DNA of 64,000 bases from Nymphaea colorata (GCF_008831285.2 NC_045142.1:23125300-23189299); one strand, 5' to 3'; positions 34,230 through 47,263 are shown, counted from the first letter of the stretch. The notes: generated by a model from the sequence alone, not told the origin. Translations and numbers: made by a program.

Positions 34230-35734
34230 AATGGTTTTAGAGACAAAACACCACGCTCTTTTGTTCCACCTATTTCGTGTCCGATGTTTGCACTCCTTGC
34301 CTGGAAAATAAAAAACGCTGTGCTGTTTAGTGGCGTCCCAACGATTTCAAACACGCTCCAAGGTACCAAAGGCTTGTATCAAAGAAAAGAGACTTAACAT
34401 CACTGTTGAGATAACAAAGAAAAAATAAAGAAAGAAAAGCTCACTCTTAGTTCTTTTGTTTGCAATTCTAGTTTCTCAAAATTTTTTTTATAGCTATTAA
34501 ATTTATTTTTCTTTCATTCTGTTTGTTTGTTTTTTCTGACTAAGTTGCCTGCTGAGCACCTTTAGCTCAGAACCCTCTTCGAGAAGAGATTATACAGCAT
34601 AGGTTCTAATTTTTCAGTGAAAGAAAATATAAAAATTTTCAGTGATGAAAAGTTAGAGTCTTCAGAGTCACTAAAGGAAGCATTTCACATGAACAAATGT
34701 CAGATGTGTCGAAAAAGTTTTGCTGACATTCTTTATGCTTCATTAAGACCCGTTCTTTTTATGTGTTGATCAACATAAAGAACTGAAACAATTGGGACAA
34801 AAAAGAAGTATAAACATGAGATGGGGCATTTTCTTAACCATGTGCAAAATGAGATTTTGAAAATTTTGGTCATACAAATATGATTGGACCCATACCATAA
34901 CAAACTAGCATATAAAAACCTTTTTAATTTTCCGTTTTTATTTTCTTTAAACTTTACCTTGGGGAGAAGTACTACTTAAACAGGACATAAAAATTTTGAC
35001 GTCATTCCTTGGCTCTGATGTGGCCTGTCGGCTTGTCCAATAGGTGGTTCTTGGCTATATTATATATTTGCATTTTTTTTATTTTAAGATCATTATGTCC
35101 TTTCAGAGTAAATCTTTTATCTCCTTTTCTCTCATATTTTTGTCACTCGTAAAATCAATAATTTTACGAGTTCAAATATATCAGATGCCAAATGATTAAA
35201 CATTAAATTAAGTTCAATGTTAAAATACAGTTGTCATATGAGCATTAACAATGACATGTAGAGCAAAAGATGGCTTGTCATGCTTTAGTAATTGTTTATA
35301 GCACTTTTAACGGCAAACTTTTTATTTCCTAACTATTCAGCAACACCTGCCATATTAAGTAGTGAATAATCGGGTCGTAAAATCGTTTGATCATATCATT
35401 AACTTATATTTTTATTTCAAATATGGTGTTCATCTGTATTCTAAGCTTTTGTTCTTAACACATTACTTTTCCATTCTTGTTATTGCCTTTTAAATTAAAA
35501 GAGTATCATGATTAAGAACAAAAAACTTAAGAACGTAAATGAACATAAGAAATCAATAGTAGAAATGGTTAAATAAGCGCGTCACGTCCACATGAATACG
35601 GTGAACATGAATGGCTTACATCTCATCCCATACTGCCGATGCTACACAAGTATTTATGAAATGGATCTTCGTAACAAGGGCAAAGGCAAAGGGGAGCAAA
35701 TGGGTGGTGTATGGTGCGTAGATCCCTCTCCTTC
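34230..35734. other. Intergenic DNA, no gene seen
   Basis: AT-rich. 35,270-35,390 is a diverged relative of 30,060-30,270. A short inverted repeat (TGGTGTATGGTGCG at about 35,704 against CGCACCATACACCA at about 35,813) spans the start of R1 copy C. Confidence 0.45.
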
Positions 35735-36097
35735 TCCCACCTCTTCCTTCTCTTCGGCCTTTGCTACAGTCCTTCCTTTTGCTCCTTCCCCCAGCACCTC
35801 TTGCTCTAAGGACGCACCATACACCACACACCCACTCATTTCTGACCGCTGCCCAGAGCGGTCGACAAAAACTTTTTTTTTTTTTTATTGATATTTTTGA
35901 GAATTTTTTTTCATTTACATGTTAGTGACCCTTTAAAATTTAAAATTTTATACCCAGTACCCCTTAGCGAGAATTTAGCACCCCAGTGTACATAGTGTCG
36001 GGCTTACCTGTGGTGCTGGGTTTACCACCCGAATGTATGGACCCTTCCGAAGAGTAAACAATATGAGGAAACCTTGCAGCAATAGGAACGGTCTGTT

Positions 36098-36722
36098 AAA
36101 AAAGAAAATTAACAGAAAAAATTCTACAGTTCTTGCACGTAGAAACTAGATCTGGATAGTAATATATATTTAGTTGCAGAGGGCTTGGCAGCAGTAATGG
36201 TACATCCTTGGGACGGTTCGGACGGCAGGTTTCCTTGAATTTGTATGACATTTTTCTGGTAAGGGATCCTAATGGAAGGCAATAACATTTTCCTTATGTT
36301 GATCAAGCCAACATTAGAAACCAATTCATGAAAACTTCGGAATGAGTTAATTTTGATGATGAAATGTGGCCACCCATGTTTCCCTATTGTCAAAGACTCA
36401 AAGTAGGACCATTTCCTGATCCAACGAAAGAACGAAGGATCTTGACTATAGGGCACCACGGGTGGCAACATTTCATCATCAAAATTTACTCATTCCGAAG
36501 TATTCATGAATTGGTTTCAAATGTTGGCTTGATCAACATAAGGAAAATGTTATTGCCTTCCACTTGGATAAAAAAAGTCAGACAAATTCATGGAAAACTG
36601 CCGTTCAAAGGACGTACCATTACTGTTGCCAATCGCCCTCTGCAACTAAATAAATCTTACTATCCAGATCTAGTTTCTACGTGCAACAACTGTAGAATTT
36701 TTTTTGTTAATTTTCTTTTTTA
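36098..36722. repeat. Foldback with coding-looking sequence in both arms
   Basis: Arms 36,098-36,398 and 36,438-36,722 are reverse complements with moderate divergence; loop about 39 bp. Read outward from the centre, both arms encode a related peptide containing HELVSNVGLINIRKMLLPS, followed by a shared GRTIT/GCTIT-A-P pattern. The frame stays open for about 115-120 codons in both arms. I do not recognise the protein. It replaces unrelated DNA of copy D, so it is an insertion. Confidence 0.85.
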
Positions 36723-36824
36723 TTAAAATGAGTAGGAGGGTTGCCAAATCTAGGCGACAAGTCCAAGTTTGCTTCATGGAAATAATGTTTGAAACTGGAT
36801 CGACTCCTTCATTTGATAAAGCAA

Positions 36825-36826
<2 letters not shown>

Positions 36827-36873
<47 letters not shown>
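36827..36873. repeat. (TA)n microsatellite
   Basis: About 23 TA units inside R1 copy C; copy D has a shorter (TA)n at the same place (55,601-55,621). Confidence 0.95.
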
Positions 36874-36875
<2 letters not shown>

Positions 36876-38161
36876 CATGTCATGTCCACATCAGTAGTGC
36901 ATGTGACACTTATGTACTCAGGGCTCAAACCAATGTCTCTCGTGAAATGGATTTTGGTAGGCCTTTTTGAACCAAACTCGTAACAAATACAGAAGATGGC
37001 CATTGGCTCCACTTTGAAATGACAACTTACCTTGTAACATTTAATCAGGATTCCTCTCTGTTGTTGTTTTCATTTAATATCAATTTGTTGTTGTACCAAA
37101 TATTGAGAATATATACCCTCAATAATTTTATACCATAGCAAATTGATCTGCTCAAAATTGCAGTACTCCGTGGACTCATGGTGGTAAAACAAACGCAAGA
37201 AAAGGGATGAAAACAAAGGTCAGGATAAATTTGAATCTCTCATTTACTGTCTTGTATTGGTTGGTTAGACCAATTAATTGATTGAAAAGGAATCCCCACT
37301 TCAATAAAGGAAAGCAATGTCAATTCAAATTAGAGCCAATAACCATGTTCTATGTTACAATTTTAGTTCAAAAAAACCTACCAAAATCCACTTCATAAGG
37401 TGTAGTATGAAACCTAACTGATTCATATACTGAAGAAGAAGGAGAAGAGTCCTAAAAGTGTTGGTGCAACGGTAAGGGTGGGGGTTGGTAGGCAGCTAGT
37501 TTTTGTTTCAAAACAGCAAGACATCAACTTTCTGTACTGCAAACAAAAGGTTACTGACATGGAAGTTGAAATGTAGCAGAGATTGCACTCCGAGGTAACA
37601 AGAAGCAAATTAACATGGTTCAGTGTATAATCACTATCACTTATATCCATGGAAGGCTGCAACTATCGACCATAGTGTTGACTGTGTGCCCCATTTCATT
37701 ATATAGCAGTCGTACATCCGAAGTTGCTCCTTTAGTTAAGGAGTTGTTCCATTTCTTTTTCATTATCATTAATGCAAAATATTTTTCATTAGCTCGAGTT
37801 TCATCTTCTACCAAAAGTTTTGTGATTTTCCCCTAGATTTTAACGTGGCCTTTTTTTATGGTCATTCCATATTTGGCCCCATACTTTATAGAATAAGGTC
37901 AAACTATACAGCCGTACTATTATTATAGCATTTCATTGAGATTCTTCCCCTTCTTACTTTTTAAAAATTTAAGAAAGCAATTATTTCTATTGTTAATCGA
38001 GTCACACTTTGCTTAAAATCGTAAAAACAAAAGTTAGTAATATCAGAACGAAATATTGAAAAAGATTGCAGCTAATTTTTTTTTCTATATTAGCAAAAGT
38101 GTCTAACCTTTTATTTGAATAAAAAATATTCAGAAATCTGTCAAAAATACGTTTTTAGTCT

Positions 38162-38171
38162 CACACACACA

Positions 38172-38269
<98 letters not shown>
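38162..38269. repeat. Compound microsatellite (CA)n(TA)n
   Basis: About 22 CA units then about 31 TA units in R1 copy C. The homologous site of copy D (57,039-57,073) has (TA)n(TG)n instead. Confidence 0.95.
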
Positions 38270-38270
<1 letters not shown>

Positions 38271-39129
38271 CTTTGTTGTTATGTGTTGTTACTTCATACC
38301 TAAAATTGATAATTAACAACAGTTTATAATGCATCCCCCAATTTTTTTTATTTAATTGCAGAAGAGAACATGATATTGAACCAGATCGCCTCAAGCCACC
38401 TATCGATCACGGAAGAAATAGTTTTGACCTTTTATTTACCAAATACATCAACAGTATTTATCATTTTTATTACTTTTATACGTTTTGTTAATCGCAAAAG
38501 AACTTAAAAATTAAAACAAGGACCAAAAAAATGTAAAAATGCATTAAAATCAAAATGGATGCACCTTGTTTTATTTGAGCGCACTCTTTCCACAATCAGA
38601 ATGAGCTTTTCATTTCTTAAATAAAGGCTTGGCATGAGACCCAGCATGACTAGGTAGGGGAGCCCTGTCAGGCTAAAGCACAATCTGTCCCCTTCAATGG
38701 CAAGTTATCGGACCAGGCCAGAGCCAATTAAACTTGACCATAGGACCACTTTCTTGACTAGGTTTTGTGACATCTATAATCCTTATAAAAATGTATAAGT
38801 TTGTATACATAACAACAATCTTAGAGATCTTTGTGTACATAAGAACATTTACAAAGGCCCCAACGAGCCTCCATGACCTAGCCTGTCTTGGCCCGATAAA
38901 GTATCCCCTAATCTAAGCCTAAGGGTCATTTTTTGAGTGCCGCGTTTGTTTGTCTCCGATGTCTTTGAGGCCGGAGGTCCCAAAGAAAATCAGGCCTCAA
39001 ATTGGATGTTTTGGATACCTAAGTTCTAAAATTCACATTTTTGTGCAAAATTGTGTAATCTTGTATTGTTTTGTATTTGTTTATCTTGTGGGTCCCATAT
39101 CAGAGATCTAAAAATACTTGTAGTATCAA

Positions 39130-39440
39130 TAGGGATGTCAATATAATAGTTTGGATCTTGGGACAGAGTCAAGGTGGACCCTTGGGCCTTGGCACCACCT
39201 CAATTATTTTTTCAAAAAAAAAAAGTCATATGTAAATTTTAGAAAATTTCAGTTGTGCCATACAAACATTTTGAAAAAATACATTTCCACCATAATAAAA
39301 ATTTAGAAACTTTAATTCAGTCGCTCTCATGAAAAATTTCTGGCTTCACACCAATTTGGATCAGGTGACGAAGCCATTTTGACAAAATTAAATACAATAA
39401 AAATATTATATGATTTTAACTCGTTCCATTGACATCCCTA
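39130..39440. mobile_element. hAT-like element with perfect 13-bp TIRs, split by a nested element
   Basis: Begins TAGGGATGTCAAT (39,130) and ends ATTGACATCCCTA (39,440), perfect inverted repeats. Flanks AGTATCAA and GGTACCAT share five of eight bases, a possible decayed target duplication. The interior is interrupted by the 197-bp element at 39,158-39,354; without it the element is about 106 bp. This is the clearest member of the TAGGGATGTCAA group here. Confidence 0.8.
39158..39354. mobile_element. Nested non-autonomous hAT-like element with perfect 8-bp duplication
   Basis: TTGGGACAGAGTCAAGG to CTGGCTTCACACCAA, inverted termini, flanked on both sides by TTTGGATC (39,150-39,157 and 39,355-39,362). 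Interior resembles the 28,426 and 27,094 elements. Inserted inside the element at 39,130-39,440, hence younger than it. Confidence 0.85.
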
Positions 39441-39689
39441 GGTACCATGGGCTGTTTTGAAATGGTGTGAAAAAATACCTGTGACATACTTTGTTATGCA
39501 CGAGTAAACCAATGGCAGAGATTGACTAACGACACTCAACCGAATGATGTTGAAAGAGGGGTTCAAGTCAAATCTTGTATCTATTCGATTTCGACAGTCA
39601 ATCAGACCATGGGCCAATTGGATTTAGATGTTGGGAAATTGGATCATGTGTTTGCCTTTTATTGGATCTCAACTCTCCCATCAACTCTA

Positions 39690-40012
39690 GGGGATCGGAC
39701 CGGGTACCTGACCCGAATCGAGCCTTGGCCCGGGCCTAATTATCTGGTCAGCTCGGGTGGGTCTGACTCAGCTCGACTAAGCCCGATAATTTCATATTTA
39801 ATATTATTTTATTATATATGTATATATAATTATATGTCTATTTTATTATGATTAAATTATATTTATATATTATTTTATATATAAAATATTTTTTGATATT
39901 AATCGATCAGTGCTGGGCCAGGCCTGAGCTCGAGACTGGGTTGTTTAGTTATAGGCTGCAGCCGACCTCAGCTTGACCACTTATCTAACCAAACCATGTC
40001 GGCCTGATGTCC
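39690..40012. mobile_element. GC-banded hAT-like element inside R2
   Basis: GGGGATCGGACCGGGTACC on the left and GGCCTGATGTCCT on the right flank an AT-rich core with TATATATAT. R2 copy 1 lacks this block (between ATCATTTCTTGC and CACAATCTC). Flanks CAACTCTA and CACTTGTA share five of eight bases. Architecture as in the 59,056 element. Confidence 0.6.
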
Positions 40013-40344
40013 TCACTTGTATTACCATCTCAATTATGCTTCAAACTTGCACTATCAATGACTGTAACTCCATACAACTCCAAAAGAAAAAGTGGTCATA
40101 TGAAAACCAGGTTCTATTAAAACTAGATTTTTTTTTTAATTTGCTTTTAGGATCCTGTTTACATGTTGACTTTAAAAACACCATTTTAGCAGAAACTGGT
40201 TGTTTCACAAGCTCAGTTTTGAGTGTGATTATATCAGCTCCGTAAAACGGTGTTTTGCCTCCAAAATTATGTTTTAAGCATCATTCAAGCACGGAGTAAG
40301 TATTGAACTTTTGACTTTCCTTTAACTCAAAGGCTTTAAGTCAA

Positions 40345-40500
40345 CAAGAGGCCGAGCTACATATAGGCTATACAAGCCCCTGGAGGTTCCTTTATTTTTA
40401 AATTAACATCTTTAAGTGTTTGCTATGTTATGCATATGAATGCCCTTTCAAACATAAAGTCTGTGAAGAGCATTTAGAAATTTTTTCTAGCTCTGCCGCT
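40345..40500. mobile_element. Non-autonomous hAT-like element, 156 bp, empty site known
   Basis: CAAGAGGCCGAGC to GCTCTGCCGCT, flanked by TAAGTCAA (40,337-40,344) and TAAGCCAA (40,501-40,508), one mismatch. R2 copy 1 has the unoccupied TTAAGCCAACCC near 29,388. Confidence 0.85.
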
Positions 40501-40816
40501 TAAGCCAACCCTTATGATTAGGCGTTCTAGTCCGACAAATCTTATTCCCTTGCAAAATATATGCTGTCTAATCAAATGGCAATTTATCATTTGGTCGTCC
40601 AAAACAAGACTTAATTCATAACATTCATAACACCAGCGCCCATTGTAATTTTGAAAAACAAAAGATTACATAATTAACCCAATTTCATCAACAACAGTAA
40701 TAGATGTTTGAAACTTTTTTGTGTCATTTTCTTTAGTTTATCTTTTTATTGTGTAAGCTGCCGTTCGAGCAGCATAAAAGCCTTGAACCCCTTGGATGAA
40801 AAGAACGCTTCTTCTA

Positions 40817-40860
40817 CACTGGCGGAGCCAGAAATTTTTGGCTATGGGGCACTAGTACAT
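40817..40860 (-). mobile_element. Terminal sequence of the decayed autonomous hAT element
   Basis: CTGGCGGAGCCAGAAATTTT, then GGCTATGGGGCACTAGTAC, lies about 300 bp beyond the transposase C-terminus. It is the same type of end as the small non-autonomous elements, tying them to this transposase. The opposite end was not identified. Confidence 0.6.
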
Positions 40861-41139
40861 AGTATGTTAAAAAATTTTCAAATTAAAATATTTGTTATTT
40901 TAAAAATAAAGCAAATAATTATAGTTATGAACAAACTTGCAGTTGGTCCCAACAAGTAAATCATATCATTAGTGTTATAAACAAAATTACCAATGACATC
41001 AAAAAAGTCAATTGAATCACTATAAATATAAACAAATTTACAATTAGCATAAAAAAGTAAATCAAATGACTAGAGTTATAAACAAATTTACAATAGGCCT
41101 CGAAAAGCATGTCAAAAAATTGTAGTAAATGAACAAAAT

Positions 41140-43424
41140 TACATGTGGTTTCGTCTATTTTTCATATTATGAAAATGATGCAAGATTGCTTCACCACTAA
41201 TACTATCGAATGTGTTCCACTCAATGTAAGTGACTAAAGTATCATTAACTCATTCATCTCCCATTTTGTTACGAAACCTATTTTTGATAATGTTTATAAC
41301 TGAAAATGCCCTCTCAATGCTTGCAGTTGCAACTGGTAAAGTTAGTGCCAATTTAATAATCAAATACGCCAAAGGAAATATTATGTGTTTTCCAGTTGTT
41401 ACCATCATTTCAGTTAACTGAGTCAAAGATTTTAAATTTGAAAACTCTTCAGTAGTTTTCATGTCTTCAACATGCACATCTAATTGACTTTCAAGTCTAT
41501 AAAAGTATGTTCTATAGAAGTTTTTAGGATATAACTCAGCAAAACGAATAAACTTATGTTTGTCAAAAACAGAAAAACTATTCTTAAACTTAAACATGCT
41601 AATGAAGGAAGAAACTCTATATTTGCCTCAGTGAAACGACTGTTCAATTCTTGAAGTTGCATATCAATAACAACATAAAATACTTCAACATGATAATGAT
41701 GTAAAAATGTAATCTTTTCATGTTCGTCCTTGAGGTGTATATATCTCATCTAAATTAGGCATAGATATATCAAATTTATTGCAAAATATAGAAATTTCAC
41801 TCATAAAAGGGTCCCAACCATTATCTCTCAAATCTTGAAGGCATGTTTTTGATACAATAATTAAATTCAGAGCATTTACAATATCTTGATCTTTTCGTTG
41901 ATACAATAAATAAATTCATAGCATTTACAATATCTTGATCTTTTCGTTAGAGTGCTTGTGAAAGTGTGTCAATTATCCCCAAAACTTTATACATCAAATG
42001 TAAGCCAAATATAAATTGAAAATTTTGTCATGTATGTATCAATTAAAGTGCCTCCCATTTTCCTTTACTTATAATGCTGCAATAAAATCTAATACCTTAA
42101 TCACAAAAGGATACATGTTGACTAATTTCACTGAAGCATCATAATGAGAACTCCAGTGAGTATCACCAGATCTTTTGAGACTCATATCTTGATTTAGTTC
42201 TCGTCCAGTTTGAAGTTCACTTAATTCAAGTGCTTCAACAATTCTCATGCATTTTTCTTGCTGAATAAGCTCAGATCTTTTGCAAGAAGTAGAGAAAAAT
42301 TTTGACAATCTCGATAATATTTCAAAAAGGAACTCAGTCATTGGATGATGTTTAACAAAAACAACTGGTGCTAATTGGAATTGATGTGCAAAACAATGAA
42401 TATAATATGCAACTCATTCTCATTTTATAAGAGTCTTTAGTCCATTAAATGCTCCTTTCATATTGCTTGTGTCATCATAACATTATCCATGCAAACTTGC
42501 TGTGCTCAATCCAAGCTTGCAAAATGTTTCTTCTACCATTGTTTTTAATGATATGACACTTGTCTTAAAAACATGTACAAGGGCAAGAAATCACTCAACT
42601 GCTTGACCCTTTTCATTAACAAACTGTAATATTATAGCCATTTGTTCTTTAGTCGATATATCTCGAGAATCATTAAGCAATAGAGAAAAAAAAAAGTACC
42701 TCCAATGCTCCTTCATAATAGCATTTATAGTTTTTTTTGCACTTGCTCTTGTAATATATTTTTGTATATCCAAAGATGTGATCTGGAGCATTCTTAAATA
42801 CAGTTTTATCAATTTGGTTGTTAATGTTTGCAAACGATTTCAATATCTCAATAAAATTTCTTCTATTGAAAGATGGTTCGCTTTCTTCATGCCCTCGACA
42901 TGGTAATCATTGCATTAACAATATTCTTATTACATTGATGCCCAAAGACGAGTTTGATATTCATTCTTTTTTTGGTCACTTTGCTTCTGAAGCATTGTCT
43001 TGATATGCTTTCTTTGTTACATTAGACTTGTACACTTCATTCGTGCTACATTATGATGACTGTTAGGTCCTCAATATGTAAATAAAATCTCTTATTCTCT
43101 TTTCAATTGTTAAACCCATCATATACAAATGCCTCTGTAACGGATCTGTCAGTATGTTATGCCTGAAAAGGTAGCAATATTGACAATATGCTTTATGTTT
43201 GCCTAGACTGTACTCCAACCAATTCTTATACTCATCAAACCATTTTGGATTAAACTTTTGCTTTTGATGGTTGGGCTGAAAATCACAATTACGAGGCTGA
43301 CAAGGACCTCCGAGAATAGAAGCTCTGCAAATACTTTCCCAAACATTTGGATGATAAGTTGACATGGGAGGACGATCAAGGCTTTATGCTGCTCAAATGG
43401 CAGCTTACACAAGAAAATGTCCAT
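41140..43424 (-). pseudogene. Decayed hAT transposase (TTF zinc finger, DUF4371, hAT dimerisation)
   Basis: Minus-strand fragments in order: a TTF-type zinc-finger region (HPNVWESIC, then WLEYSLGKHKAYCQYCYLF) at 43,063-43,365; DUF4371-like sequence (ISTKEQMAIILQFVNEKGQ) at 42,591-42,833; a middle region with GDTHWSSHYDASVKLV at 42,069-42,341; a following piece (DIVNALNLI, DNGWDPFMSEI) at 41,718-41,906; and the dimerisation domain (LPVATASIERAFSVI, then IKNRFRNKMGDE) at 41,250-41,597, continuing past an in-frame TGA. Frameshifts, stops and a 49-bp tandem duplication (41,850-41,948) break it. Plant ZMYM1-like hAT transposases have this domain order. Non-functional as it stands. Confidence 0.85.
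41850..41948 (-). repeat. 49-bp tandem duplication inside the transposase remnant
   Basis: AGCATTTACAATATCTTGAT recurs 49 bp apart (41,871 and 41,920). 49 is not a multiple of three, so the duplication by itself shifts the transposase frame. Confidence 0.9.
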
Positions 43425-45399
<1,975 letters not shown>

Positions 45400-45400
<1 letters not shown>

Positions 45401-45720
45401 CGGCAACGACCGCGTACATGCAGGCGAGATCCAGGCGCTTCTTCTATTCTTCAGCACAAAAATTAGACCAAGAGACATGAGGCAAAAGCGTTGAAAAAGG
45501 GAGAAAAAAATGAAAACCCAAATCCAACAGAAGAAGAAACGATTCAAGAAGAAGAAGAAGAAGAAGAAGCACCTGTCGCCCACCACCCTGTCGGCTGCTG
45601 GCTGCCGGCTGCCGGCTGCCGCCTTTGCTCCTTGCCCTTTGCCGCTTCGCGGCTTCACCCCTTCGGCCTTCCCCTTTCTAGTGAATTTGCTGTTGACTGT
45701 GGGACACTAGGGCACGACCC
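45400..45720 (-). other. GC-rich, leader-like segment with short tandem repeats
   Basis: On the minus strand (CTT)n and T-rich leader-like sequence follow a GC-rich block with GCCGGCT repeats (about 45,598-45,625). Possibly the 5' end of the decayed hAT element or of a captured gene; no protein recognised. Confidence 0.3.
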
Positions 45721-45734
45721 GATCCATTTATGGC

Positions 45735-46316
45735 ATGGGCAACACGGGCAACACGAGCGTGAAGCTTCTTTCACACGGGGCTTTCTTGGGTTGGCATGGG
45801 AACAATAGCTCTGCTACTCGTACTCGTTGTAACCCCGGCTTGCACACGAGCCGAGTCGAGCCCAAGCTTGGCCAACTCGAGGTTGACGTTGAGCTCGGCT
45901 CAAACTTGAGTCCAGCTCTGCGTAGCAAGCTCGACCTTGACTCGACTACACAAAATCTAGCTTGAACTCAACTCGTTTAACCCATTTAACTTGTTTAGAT
46001 GTTAACCCCTTTAGAATTACTCATGTAAGCATTAACTCGTTTAACTCATGTAAGCGTTAACTCATGTAACTTGTGAAAATTTGTTTTTTCCGTGAAAATT
46101 AAAACTGGTGAACTGGTTTTGGCAATATTATATAGAATATTGGTTTGCTAGTTGAGCCGAATATAAATGAGTCCAGCCTTTCCTGAAATTCAAACTCGAC
46201 TTGTTTATCATTTCGAGTATCTTTGTAAGCTCGAACTCAACTCATTGGAGCACGAGCTGAGTTTTTTGAGTGAGTTCGAGTCAAGCCCGAGTTGGCTCGG
46301 CTGGTTATGCAGCCCT
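45735..46316. mobile_element. Degenerate element with CTCGAGC-type ends
   Basis: CACACGAGCCGAGTCGAGCC and AACTCGAGGTTGACG on the left, and GCTCGGCTGGTTATGCAGCC on the right, bracket AT-rich DNA with repeated GTTTAACTCATGTAA. The layout parallels the GC-banded hAT-like elements. Ends and target duplication unresolved. Confidence 0.4.
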
Positions 46317-46319
46317 AAT

Positions 46320-46483
46320 GTCAAAGGGTTGAGCTAAAAAATTCTGGTTAAGGGGCATTTGGTTAAGGGGCATTAGGTGTATTTTTTTTTTTTTAAGGAG
46401 CACCAATATTTAAATGGAAAAAGTTGTTTACGCTCCACATGGGCAATGGCCCACACCTGCCTCGAACCCCGCCGCTGCTGGCT
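46320..46483. mobile_element. hAT-like remnant
   Basis: AAGGGTTGAGCTAAAAAATT to CGAACCCCGCCGCTG, with GGGCAATGGCCCAC just inside the right end, as in related elements. No clean target duplication. Confidence 0.45.
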
Positions 46484-46499
46484 CCCCCAATAGTTTTTG

Positions 46500-46715
46500 T
46501 ATTTTATTAGAGAAGAGACACTGATCTTGAGTCACATTGCCTTAAGCCACATACAGATCACAGAAAAAGACAGTTCTGACAATATATCAATAGCATTTTC
46601 ACTTTTGAAAATTTTAATCGGTTTGTTGAACTTAAATGAAACTTAAAATTTAAAAGTTAAAAAGTAAAGAGCGCATTAGAATCAAAACAAGTGTGTTGAA
46701 GACACATTGCAGCAA
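46500..46715 (+). repeat. R1 fragment
   Basis: Matches R1 copies C and D just after their microsatellite: GAGAAGAGACACTGATCTTG, then CTTAAGCCACATACAGATCA, then AGAATCAAAACAAGTG. Confidence 0.65.
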
Positions 46716-46727
46716 TTGGAAGGGCTT

Positions 46728-46912
46728 ACAGTCATACCCAGTAGCCCCAAAGCCAGAAATTTCGAGTTAAGGAGCATTCTAACTCTCGATTTCAAACTTT
46801 AAGGGGCATTTATATGTAAAAAACCAAAACTTAGTGAAAGTTTTATATGTAAATAAAGTAAATTTTGTAGTCTGGTGTGGGCAATTACAACGGAGCTCTG
46901 CCATTGCCTATA
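46728..46912. mobile_element. hAT-like element (GGCGGAGCCAG group)
   Basis: TAGCCCCAAAGCCAGAAATT to ACGGAGCTCTGCCATTGCC, inverted termini. Flanks ATACCCAG and ATACCAAT are a possible decayed 8-bp duplication. Non-coding. Confidence 0.5.
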
Positions 46913-47111
46913 CCAATCGTTCAACACAATGGGGTGGGATATAAACTCAGCACTTCAAATGGAGGAGGTTAGGTTGAACGTTAAGATGAAAATCCTGGTG
47001 CGCCAATTCCCCCTTACATTCTTTGATAGAGTAATTGGAATTGTCTTTCATAGTTCCTGATAATGATCAGACAAATCGTCAGCACACAACACATTTACTT
47101 TATATGTCCAC

Positions 47112-47228
47112 AAATTCTCAATTGGTGTTTTTATGAAGTCCAAATTCTCAAAATCTTCAGTCGCCCTTTCTCTTGATTGAAGATTTTGAGAATTTGATGG
47201 ACTTCAAAAAAACACCAATTGAGAATTT
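47112..47228. repeat. Short near-perfect hairpin (~48-bp arms)
   Basis: Arms 47,112-47,159 and 47,178-47,228 are reverse complements (AATTCTCAATTGGTGTTTTT against AAAAACACCAATTGAGAATT); loop about 18 nt. Size and shape suit either a MITE or a small-RNA precursor. No matching target duplication seen. Confidence 0.85.
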
Positions 47229-47261
47229 TTAGGCTTTTAAGTAATTGTGTTGTGTTCTGCT

Positions 47262-47263
<2 letters not shown>

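Larger units (their letters stand above)
35735..38945 (+). repeat. Dispersed long repeat R1, copy C
   Basis: Colinear with copy D (54,885-57,738): CCACTCATTTCTGACCGCTG, CCCAGTACCCCTTAGC, CAAGTCCAAGTTTGCTTC, GAAACTGGATCGACTCC, TTATATAGCAGTCGTACATC, CTTTGCTTAAAATCG, TGATAATTAACAACAG and AAGTTATCGGACCAGGCC appear in order in both. Disrupted by the foldback at 36,098-36,722 and microsatellites at 36,827-36,873 and 38,162-38,269. Confidence 0.9.
39490..40640 (+). repeat. Dispersed repeat R2, copy 2
   Basis: Colinear with 28,885-29,580, interrupted by a GC-banded element (about 39,690-40,012) and by the hAT-like element at 40,345-40,500. Stops and indels throughout; no protein recognised. Confidence 0.75.

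Noticed and set aside
35592-35891. Open frames on both strands as genes
   Set aside because: They arise from a short inverted repeat and CT/GA-rich composition at the start of R1 copy C.
38708-38720. TCGGACCAGGCC as a miR166 sequence (also near 57,512)
   Set aside because: Only the first dozen bases match the mature miR166; the rest diverges, there is no hairpin, and the motif belongs to repeat R1.
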